From JAFGRU01 sp963665915 (GTDB lineage Bacteria > Desulfobacterota > Desulfuromonadia > Desulfuromonadales > JAAYDE01), in NCBI GenBank assembly GCA_963665915.2, contig CAXXSG010000002.1, positions 558,001 to 622,000 of the forward strand: DNA of 64,000 bases, written 5' to 3'. Under the pieces are notes generated by a model. The model ran no database searches. It was given only the letters and a program-made list of their open reading frames with translations, and was not told the DNA's origin. Shown piece by piece: positions 57,723 to 64,000 of the stretch (position 1 is its first letter; the number at the start of each line of letters is the position of its first letter). Position numbers and translations under genes: made by a program.

Positions 57723-58928
57723 ATGGATGACAACGACAAGGATTTGAATGGGACTAACGAAGAAGAGAATTTTGCCGATCTTCTCGAGCAGAGCCTGACT
57801 ACTGCCAATGTCAGGCTGCAGCCTGGGCAAAAGGTCGAAGCGACGCTCCTCCAGAAGGGTATCGACTGGGCTTTTCTGGATGTCGGCCAGAAGGGGGAGG
57901 GTGTTCTAGACGCAAGGGAATTGCTGGATGAGGAGGGAACTTCCACAGTCGCGGTGGGGGACAAGTTGAATGTCTATTTCCTTTCGCGATCAGGAGGAGA
58001 AATGCGATTTACTACCCGCCTTGGCAGCGGGTCCGCGGGCCTGGCGCAGATGGAAGAGGCCTGGCGTAGTGGAATCCCGGTAGAGGGTCGTCTCGAAAAA
58101 GAGGTGAAAGGTGGTTATGAGGTCAAGCTCCCCGGCGGTGTGCGGGCATTCTGTCCATTCTCCCAGCTTGGTGTAAGGCGCAATGACGCAGAGGAAACCG
58201 TAATTGGTCAGACCAAACCATTCAGAATTAGTCAGTTCGCCGAACAGGGACGGAATATTGTCGTTTCCCACCGGGTGATTCTCGAGGAGGAGCAGGCTCA
58301 AAAACGCGAAAAACTGAAAGAGACCCTCAAACCGGGGCAGATAGTCCCGGGTATTGTGACCAATATTCGCGATTTTGGGGCTTTTGTGGATATTGGCGGG
58401 GTTGAGGGACTGATACCGATCTCCGAGGTGGCTTATGGCCGTGTCGAGGATATTAATGCGGTTCTGCGTATCGGGCAGGAGCTGGAGGTAGCGGTAAAAA
58501 GCTGTGATTGGGAGGGCAACCGTTTTTCCTTCAGCCTGCGGGAAACTCTGGCGGATCCCTGGGGCAAGGTCGGATCCATTTATCGCGAAGGGGAAACATA
58601 CCAGGGGACGGTGGCGCGGCTGGCCAATTTCGGGGCTTTTGTAACACTTGAGGACGGGATTGATGGTTTGATTCATATCTCCCGTCTCGGTGGCGGACGC
58701 CGGATCAAGGATGCAAGGGAAGCTCTTCAGCTGGGGGAGCAACTGGCTGTCACCGTTGAAAAAATTGACCTGGAACAGCGGCGGATTTCGCTGGTTCCTG
58801 TCGATGGTGAAGGCGAAGTGGAAGAAAAGCAGACCTTCCATATCGAAAAACCGCCGGAAGGAAGCATGGGGACCCTTGCTGACCTCATGGCGGCTAAACA
58901 AAAGAAAAAGGAAAAGAAAAAGCGCTGA
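57723..58928 (+). CDS. S1 RNA-binding domain protein
   Basis: A 401-residue protein with four tandem S1-like OB folds: about 35-105 (degenerate), 110-180, 195-270 (GIVTNIRDFGAFVDIGGVEGLIP) and 280-355 (GTVARLANFGAFVTLEDGIDGLIHI), and a Lys-rich tail (KQKKKEKKKR). It resembles ribosomal protein S1 but has fewer domains and may be an S1 paralogue involved in translation or RNA decay. The ATG at 57723 follows GAGG; an upstream TTG is an alternative. A clear terminator follows. Confidence 0.88.
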   Translation: MDDNDKDLNGTNEEENFADLLEQSLTTANVRLQPGQKVEATLLQKGIDWAFLDVGQKGEGVLDARELLDEEGTSTVAVGDKLNVYFLSRSGGEMRFTTRLGSGSAGLAQMEEAWRSGIPVEGRLEKEVKGGYEVKLPGGVRAFCPFSQLGVRRNDAEETVIGQTKPFRISQFAEQGRNIVVSHRVILEEEQAQKREKLKETLKPGQIVPGIVTNIRDFGAFVDIGGVEGLIPISEVAYGRVEDINAVLRIGQELEVAVKSCDWEGNRFSFSLRETLADPWGKVGSIYREGETYQGTVARLANFGAFVTLEDGIDGLIHISRLGGGRRIKDAREALQLGEQLAVTVEKIDLEQRRISLVPVDGEGEVEEKQTFHIEKPPEGSMGTLADLMAAKQKKKEKKKR

Positions 58929-58952
58929 AAAATAAGGATATAACAGGCAGGT

Positions 58953-58995
58953 AAACAGGGGGGCGGGACTATGGGTTTCGCCCTCCTGTTTATTT
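58953..58995 (+). terminator. Terminator after the S1-domain gene
   Basis: AAACAGGGGGGCG pairs with CGCCCTCCTGTTT (one G-T pair) around a 13-base loop, followed by TATTT. It isolates the S1 gene from the phosphatase gene. Confidence 0.75.
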
Positions 58996-59079
58996 CCGCT
59001 GGATAAAGTTGGAACAATCCTTGAATCTTTGTAATTCGGATGATCAGTGCTATTACAAAGAATTTATGGGGATTTCAGC

Positions 59080-60291
59080 ATGCTTGCTGGTGGATGGTTC
59101 AACAGTACAATTCTTGCCTCGCTTCAAGATGGTAAAAAAGTCAGGCAATTGAAAACTATACTGAAAGGGCGGGGCATTCATATGAACGTCCCGGCCAATC
59201 TTGGTGAGGCTTTTAAAGAGCTGAGTGACCAGAGGCCGGATGTAGTTTTTGTCGAGCCGGCTTTGACGGGAGAAAACACCGAAAAACTTCTCGCTGATTT
59301 TCTTGCTCATTGTCAGACCAGCGGAATTAGTGTCATCCTGGTGGCCGATGATGCCCAAGTGCCTCTTCCTTCGTGCTGTCGTGAGTTTCCACGAGCTAAT
59401 TTTCCTTATGTGGCGGAGGATGTTGCTTCCAAAATTGCTGCCGAACATCAGATCAGAGAATTAAAGAAAGAACTTTCCCGTGTTCGTTCACTGCTGGATG
59501 AGAAGGAAGAAGAAATCACCAGGAGTTTCGAATCAGCCGCTTACATTCAAAGGAGTTTGATTCCCCACGAGGCGCCCGAAGTCGATGGGTTTTCCTTTGG
59601 CTGGGAGTTTCTGCCCTGCGACCACGGAAGCGTGGGAGGGGATCTGTTCAATATCATGCGTCTGGATGAAAACCATCTGGCTGTCTATATTCTTGATGTC
59701 AGTGGCCACAGTTTCCCTGCAGCAATGGTGACGGTCTCTATTTCCCAGGCGCTTGATCCTGTGGTGAGCGAAGTGGTCAAAAAGAGGATAAGTTACCCTC
59801 CCTTTTACACGATATTATCGCCATCCGAAGTTCTCGCTTACCTGAACCGTGAATACCCGGTAGAAAGATTCGAAAAATTTTTCACTATCTGCTATGCCGT
59901 TCTGGATATGCGTTCAGGCAAGGTACGCTACAGCAATGCCGGACATCCTCTCCCGGTTATTATTCGCCGGGATGGCAAGGTGGAGCCCCTGTCAGAGCGG
60001 GGGACGATTGTCGGTCTCATTGATGCCCCATTTCCGGAAGAAGAAGTTGTATTGGAAAAGGGGGATCGGCTCTATTTTTATACGGATGGGATTGCCGAGC
60101 ACCAGAATGGAGAAGGCACCTTTTATGGAGAAGACCGCCTCTACAAAACCCTGGCCCGGGGTGCGAAAATTCCTCTTGAAAAGGCCTGTAAAAAAGTTAT
60201 TTCCAACCTCTGGGGTTTTGCCGGGCAGTCTAAAGTCCGAGATGACATTACCCTTCTGGGAATCGAATACCGGGGCCCAACAATTTTGTGA
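59080..60291 (+). CDS. PP2C-type (SpoIIE/RsbU) serine phosphatase with degenerate receiver
   Basis: A 403-residue signalling protein. Residues 1-115 have the layout of a receiver domain, but the phospho-acceptor Asp appears to be replaced (VVFVEPALTG), so it may be a pseudo-receiver. A coiled coil follows (about 125-155). The PP2C-like SpoIIE domain (about 160-400) has metal motifs GGDLFNIMRL, YILDVSGHSFPAAM and DGIAEHQN, with GHPLPVII. It would dephosphorylate an anti-sigma antagonist or similar target; no anti-sigma gene is nearby. I chose the ATG at 59080, which has a GGGGAT site, over an upstream GTG. Confidence 0.85.
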   Translation: MLAGGWFNSTILASLQDGKKVRQLKTILKGRGIHMNVPANLGEAFKELSDQRPDVVFVEPALTGENTEKLLADFLAHCQTSGISVILVADDAQVPLPSCCREFPRANFPYVAEDVASKIAAEHQIRELKKELSRVRSLLDEKEEEITRSFESAAYIQRSLIPHEAPEVDGFSFGWEFLPCDHGSVGGDLFNIMRLDENHLAVYILDVSGHSFPAAMVTVSISQALDPVVSEVVKKRISYPPFYTILSPSEVLAYLNREYPVERFEKFFTICYAVLDMRSGKVRYSNAGHPLPVIIRRDGKVEPLSERGTIVGLIDAPFPEEEVVLEKGDRLYFYTDGIAEHQNGEGTFYGEDRLYKTLARGAKIPLEKACKKVISNLWGFAGQSKVRDDITLLGIEYRGPTIL

Positions 60292-60545
60292 GTTAATTCT
60301 TTGCACCGGTCTCGTCATTTCAACGTTTGCTTTTCATGATGTCCTGAATCATCCTTTCTTTCCTGCTCTCTTTTCCCATCGAATCAATTTAATTCCAGGT
60401 CTCACTCGGATGACATTTGTCCCTTGACTTGATAGTATGGTTTCTGTTTTGACCATATGGTTGACCATTTATTTTTGTTGTTAAGGGGAAAACGTGTTTC
60501 AGGCTACTGAATTCTCCCTGGTGTTTTGAAAGGAAGTGATAGGCA
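60292..60545 (+). promoter_or_regulatory. Intergenic region with paired TTGACCAT repeats
   Basis: No gene is supported here. TTGACCAT occurs at 60449 and 60461, exactly 12 bases apart, and ACCATATGGT forms a small palindrome between them, just upstream of the methyltransferase gene. This may be an operator or part of a promoter. No clear -10 box is visible. Confidence 0.3.
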
Positions 60546-61187
60546 ATGGCCCACTTTGATGATTTGGCTGAAAACTGGGACAATGACCCGCAGAAAGTGA
60601 AACGTGCTGATTTTGTTGCAGGGGAAATCCGTAAACAGGTACCTTTGAGCAGACAGATGAAAGCGATGGAGTTCGGCTGTGGTACGGGACTTCTGAGCTT
60701 TGCGCTGAAAGATGATTTGGGGAATATTACCCTGGTGGACACCTCGCAGGGAATGCTGGATGTATTGAAAAAAAAGATAGAGGCCAGCGGAGTGGAAAAC
60801 ATGTCCCCCTTGTGTCTTGATCTGGCATCAGGCGAAAAAACACTTACCAAGTTTGATTTTATTTTCACGATGATGGCTCTCCACCATGTCCGGCAACCTG
60901 AGCCGATTATTGCATCATTTAACGATCTTCTGAAAGAAGGTGGGTACCTATGCATCGCTGAACTGGAAAAAGGAGAGAACTCTTTTCATGGCTGCGATTT
61001 TGACGGCCAGGACGGTTTTAAAAGGAAAGAACTATCAGAAACTGTTGGAAAAGCAGGTTTTAAACGGATTCAATTCTGCGATTGCTTTACCATTCAACGG
61101 GACTGCAATGGGAAAAATGAGAATTTCAACGTATTTCTTCTGACCTGTCTGAAGGCCGTAACTGAACCAAATGAAGGTGAGAGCTGA
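60546..61187 (+). CDS. Class I SAM-dependent methyltransferase
   Basis: A 213-residue methyltransferase of the Methyltransf_11/UbiE-like type. The SAM-binding glycine motif is EFGCGTGLLSFAL, motif II is LVDTSQGMLDVLKKK, and post-motif FIFTMMALHHV is present. The N terminus (MAHFDDLAENWDNDPQKVKRA) is shared by small-molecule methyltransferases, but the substrate is not known. It has an AAGGAAGTGATAGGC ribosome site. It lies 14 bases before the MetC-like gene and may be co-transcribed, hinting at sulfur or methionine metabolism. Confidence 0.85.
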   Translation: MAHFDDLAENWDNDPQKVKRADFVAGEIRKQVPLSRQMKAMEFGCGTGLLSFALKDDLGNITLVDTSQGMLDVLKKKIEASGVENMSPLCLDLASGEKTLTKFDFIFTMMALHHVRQPEPIIASFNDLLKEGGYLCIAELEKGENSFHGCDFDGQDGFKRKELSETVGKAGFKRIQFCDCFTIQRDCNGKNENFNVFLLTCLKAVTEPNEGES

Positions 61188-61201
61188 AGGTCTCTTCACT
61201 G

Positions 61202-62383
61202 ATGGAAGGATTTGTCTTGAAGGATTCAACCCGTCTGATCAGTTCCATGGATTCATATCATGAAGTCAATGGCAAACCTGTTAATATGGTTAATCCTCCT
61301 GTTTTTCATGGTTCCACCGTGATTTTTGATAACTATGAAGATTTCCTCCGTGCCAATTCCGGAAAATACGAAGGGGTCTGTTACGGCACCGACCGTCTCC
61401 CGACCCAGAGAGCCTTTGAAGACGCGGTCAGAACGCTGGAGGGGGGACACCTGAGCCGGGCCTTCCAGTCGGGAATCAGTGCCATTATTGCCACACTTCT
61501 GGCGTTTACCCGAAGCGGTGATCATATCCTGGTCTGCGACAATGTTTATGGGCCTACAGCCCGTTTCTGTCATGAGATTCTATCCCGTTACAATATCAAT
61601 ATCGGCCTGATTCCGCCGTCAACCGGTGTCGATATTGTGGACTACATCCAGCCGGATACGAGGTTGATTTTCCTGGAATCTCCGGGTTCCAATACCTTTG
61701 AGATTCAGGATATCCCTGCCATCACATCCATAGCCCGCGAAAAGGGGATAGTTACCGTCCTTGACAACACCTGGGCCACGCCCCTTTATCTCAAGCCGTT
61801 TGGGTTGGGCGTGGATGTCTCCATTCAATCGGTGACCAAATACATGTCGGGCCACTCGGACCTGTTGCTGGGAACAGCGACGGTGAATGAAAAATATGCC
61901 GAAGTTTTCGAAAGGTTTTATCGGGTGATGGAACTTTATGCCTCGCCGGACGACTGCTATCTGGCCCTGCGTGGTCTTAAAACCCTGCCTGTTCGATTGA
62001 AGCAGCATGAAAAATCCGCACTGGAGATTGCCCGCTGGCTTCAAACCGTGGACCTGGTCGATGAGGTGATTCATCCGGCATTGCCCTGTCACCCGGAGCA
62101 TCATCTCTGGAAAAGAGATTTTTCGGGTTCTTCGGGCCTTTTTGCTTTTACCTTCAAAAGGGATTATTTGGAGGACAAAATGGCGGCGTTCATCAACTCT
62201 CTCGAGCTTTTCGCTATTGGCTTCAGCTGGGGTGGGTACAAAAGCCTCATCACCGCCGGCAAATATCGACGATCAGAGAAATCGTGCTATACCGGAAAAA
62301 CCATTGTCCGCCTTAACATAGGGTTGGAAGATTCCGAGGACCTCAGAGCTGATCTCACAAATGGAATGAGGTTTTTGAAATAA
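61202..62383 (+). CDS. metC: Trans-sulfuration PLP enzyme, cystathionine beta-lyase (MetC) type
   Basis: A 393-residue PLP-dependent enzyme that splits cystathionine, or acts on a related thioether. The PLP-binding Lys lies in IQSVTKYMSGHSDLLLGTA, and the YGTDRLPTQRAFEDAVR and TVLDNTWATPLYLKP segments match the MetC clade rather than MetB or CGL. The C terminus has GFSWGGYKSLI, also typical. The ATG at 61202 lacks a good ribosome site; a TTG at 61217 with an AAGGA site is an alternative start. It follows a methyltransferase by 14 bases. Confidence 0.88.
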   Translation: MEGFVLKDSTRLISSMDSYHEVNGKPVNMVNPPVFHGSTVIFDNYEDFLRANSGKYEGVCYGTDRLPTQRAFEDAVRTLEGGHLSRAFQSGISAIIATLLAFTRSGDHILVCDNVYGPTARFCHEILSRYNINIGLIPPSTGVDIVDYIQPDTRLIFLESPGSNTFEIQDIPAITSIAREKGIVTVLDNTWATPLYLKPFGLGVDVSIQSVTKYMSGHSDLLLGTATVNEKYAEVFERFYRVMELYASPDDCYLALRGLKTLPVRLKQHEKSALEIARWLQTVDLVDEVIHPALPCHPEHHLWKRDFSGSSGLFAFTFKRDYLEDKMAAFINSLELFAIGFSWGGYKSLITAGKYRRSEKSCYTGKTIVRLNIGLEDSEDLRADLTNGMRFLK

Positions 62384-62466
62384 AACAATTGGTTGGTGCG
62401 GAAGTTTGGCCTGGTAGAATTGGCGTCCCGCGTGTTTAACGGTTATTATTTTTCGAGTGTAGCCAT

Positions 62467-63417
62467 TTGAAGCAGAAAAAGCTCATCTTAGCCTCGGTAA
62501 TCCTGGCCCTTTTTCCATTTTTCTTTTTAGCCGGGCCAGGATACGGCTCAACTCGATCCTTCCAATGTTTTTGGGATCTGGGACACATTTTATTTTTTGC
62601 TCTCTTTGTTTATTTTCTCCTTTCATTCTCAAAACGCCTTTCGAGGAAAACATTCTGGCGGCAATTCCTCTGGATTATCCTGATCACAATAGTTATGGGC
62701 GCTGCCATTGAAATGGCCCAGGCCGGATTAAACCGGACACCAAGTGGTTCCGACATGTTGAGAAACATAGGCGGTTCTTTATTGGCGCTCTTTTTTTTGA
62801 ATCCTTCTCGACAGTTGATATCCAGGGAGAAACTGAAAACACTACAAATGCTGACACTCCTGTCTATCGTTTTTTTTCTTTACCCATTTTTGGTTGCGTT
62901 GACCGACGAATGGATTGCCCGGAAAGATTTCCCTGTCCTGTCTGACTTTGAAACCCCTATGGAAGCAAGTCGTTGGAACGGTGGTGCTGAAATAGAAATT
63001 AGTCGGGATGTTGCACAAAGCAGCAGATCTTCTCTGAAAGTATTGTTGAATACGTCCAAATATTCAGGGACCTTTCTGGAATATTTTCCTCGGAACTGGC
63101 AGGGTTTCAGTGTTTTATCTTTTGAGGTATACAATCCCTCTTCTGAGCCGCTCCAAATTACATGCAGGGTACATGACAGAGAACATACGAGGGGAATACA
63201 GTATTTTAGCGACAGGTTTAGTAAAAGGTACCTGTTGAAAAAAGGCTGGAACACTGTCCTCATTGATCTTGAAGAGGTGGCCAACGCCCCAAAAAGCAGA
63301 AGGATGGATATGGGCGAAATTTACGCCTTGGGAATTTTTGCGACTCAACTGCCCAAGCCCAGGGTGATTTATCTGGACAATGTGAGATTATTAAAAATGC
63401 CTGTGGGTTCACTTTGA
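62467..63417 (+). CDS. VanZ-like membrane protein with C-terminal beta-rich domain
   Basis: A 316-residue protein. Residues 5-125 hold three to four helices of VanZ-like type, with the family feature GAAIEMAQAGLNRTPSGSDMLRNIGG (Glu and Asp). Another helix lies near 130-150. The rest (about 155-315) is a soluble domain resembling carbohydrate-binding or CIA30-type jelly-roll folds (SRWNGGAEIEISRD, LSFEVYNPSSEPL, IYLDNVRLL) and is probably outside the membrane. Start is TTG with a poor ribosome site. Function unknown; a cell-envelope role is plausible. Confidence 0.7.
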   Translation: MKQKKLILASVILALFPFFFLAGPGYGSTRSFQCFWDLGHILFFALFVYFLLSFSKRLSRKTFWRQFLWIILITIVMGAAIEMAQAGLNRTPSGSDMLRNIGGSLLALFFLNPSRQLISREKLKTLQMLTLLSIVFFLYPFLVALTDEWIARKDFPVLSDFETPMEASRWNGGAEIEISRDVAQSSRSSLKVLLNTSKYSGTFLEYFPRNWQGFSVLSFEVYNPSSEPLQITCRVHDREHTRGIQYFSDRFSKRYLLKKGWNTVLIDLEEVANAPKSRRMDMGEIYALGIFATQLPKPRVIYLDNVRLLKMPVGSL

Positions 63418-63526
63418 ATAATTGAAAAAGGTAACGCCTTCCTCTTAAAGTGGTTTGAGTTGTCTCGCAATCGGGGAAACGGGCTGTCAATTTTTTACGA
63501 ATATCACCCTGAAGGAGTGTGACATT

Positions 63527-63757
63527 TTGTCGGACGTGAGAATTTTTACGATTAACGAAGAGGCGATTGAACTTTACAAGTTGCTGAAAATCGAGAACCT
63601 TGTCGTCAGCGGCGGTGAAGCCAAGTACGTCATTGCCGAAGGCCTTGTGTGCGTCAACGGTGAGGTGGAAACGCGGAAAAGGAAAAAAATCGTTCCCGGG
63701 GATGTGGTTACGTTTGAAGGGGAGACGATTCGAATTATTGCTCAACAAAAGTCATAA
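63527..63757 (+). CDS. Small S4-domain RNA-binding protein (YbcJ/YaaA type)
   Basis: A 76-residue protein that is essentially one S4 RNA-binding domain: IELYKLLKIENLVVSGGEAKYVIAEGLVCVNGEVETRKRKKI with the basic patch, followed by GDVVTFEGETIRI. The TTG at 63527 follows GAAGGAG; a longer in-frame start upstream would add 24 residues of atypical sequence. Probably binds RNA or ribosome; exact role unknown. Confidence 0.85.
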   Translation: MSDVRIFTINEEAIELYKLLKIENLVVSGGEAKYVIAEGLVCVNGEVETRKRKKIVPGDVVTFEGETIRIIAQQKS

Positions 63758-63816
63758 AGCATATCCGCAGCTTGACCACTCAAAAAAAGGAAGACCTTAC
63801 TACCCAAGCTGTTGAC

Positions 63817-63848
63817 AAAATCCTCGCTCTTTGGCGGGGATTTTAGTT
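63817..63848 (+). terminator. Terminator after the S4-domain gene
   Basis: AAAATCCTCGC pairs with GCGGGGATTTT (one T-G pair) around a six-base loop, with TTTT-AGTTTT after it. Beyond it the last 150 bases hold no supported gene. Confidence 0.8.
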
Positions 63849-64000
63849 TTCTGTTTGTCGCCCCGAAAGAACTGCATGAATAACTCCCTTCCCGAATGGT
63901 AAAATCTTCGTGCACAACTAAACAATGAAGATTATTTTTTTCCCATAGGTATATTTTGAAGTGTCTATGCGATATTTCCACCATTCAAGTCGGAATGCAG

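Overview
The window reads as an ordinary core-chromosome segment of an anaerobic or microaerophilic deltaproteobacterium, most likely of the Desulfuromonadales (Desulfuromonas/Pelobacter/Geobacter relatives). This placement is inferred from family content and gene order: a HoxFUYH-type NAD-linked [NiFe]-hydrogenase with hypA, hypB and a maturation protease; a bifunctional Rel enzyme after yicC-gmk-rpoZ; the electron-transfer type dihydroorotate dehydrogenase PyrK/PyrD; a DHH-CBS-nucleotidyltransferase fusion; and M50 protease-scpA-scpB-rluB. Base composition is moderate, GTG and TTG starts are common, and coding is dense on both strands. I see no tRNA, rRNA, CRISPR array, prophage or complete insertion sequence.

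Layout. 1-5.9 kb: tail of an unidentified gene, a thiamine-binding-type small protein, a CPA2 antiporter, a HAD-like protein, a zinc-ribbon protein, and a DASS anion transporter divergent from a sigma-54 activator. 6.2-9.8 kb: a heat-shock block of two Hsp20 proteins and ClpB. 10-17.6 kb: a thioredoxin-like protein, then the phosphate regulon on the minus strand (phoB-phoR-pstS-pstC-pstA-pstB-phoU) with 11-bp repeated Pho-box-like sites. 17.8-24.4 kb: the hydrogenase operon, with hypA-hypB upstream on the same strand. 24.6-28.7 kb: yicC-gmk-rpoZ-rel. 28.9-34.3 kb: rpmB, a DUF523 protein, purM-purN, rimI, pyrK-pyrD. 34.3-39.9 kb: the DHH-CBS-nucleotidyltransferase protein, M50 protease, scpA-scpB and rluB. 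40.3-46.8 kb: a large TPR protein, an ExeA-like ATPase, mutL-miaA-hfq. 47.3-49.3 kb: a phosphohexomutase and a ferritin-like protein. 49.3-54.8 kb: the N-degron genes clpS-clpA-aat, divergent from hflK-hflC. 54.9-56.9 kb: an FAD oxidoreductase and a rhodanese/ferritin-like fusion. 57.3-63.8 kb: YhbY, an S1-domain protein, a PP2C (SpoIIE-type) phosphatase, a methyltransferase, a MetC-like PLP enzyme, a VanZ-like fusion and an S4 RNA-binding protein.

How the genes work together. PhoR/PhoB should sense phosphate and drive the PstSCAB transporter, with PhoU as negative regulator. HoxFUYH couples H2 to NAD(H), with nickel delivered by HypA/HypB and the large subunit trimmed by the HoxW-like protease; the other Hyp proteins must lie elsewhere. 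ClpS, ClpA and the Leu/Phe-transferase form an N-degron pathway in one cluster. Hsp20 and ClpB form a disaggregation block.

The most unusual items are: a pair of ~165-bp dispersed repeats with shared inverted ends (29735-29903 and 36991-37154), one ending 2 bases from a predicted start codon; the tandem CTAAC-type 11-bp Pho-box-like repeats; the TPR protein plus ExeA-like ATPase in front of mutL; the rhodanese-ferritin fusion next to a SelD-fusion-type FAD oxidoreductase; and a PP2C phosphatase with an apparently degenerate receiver domain. I did not find a clear undescribed defence or mobile system.
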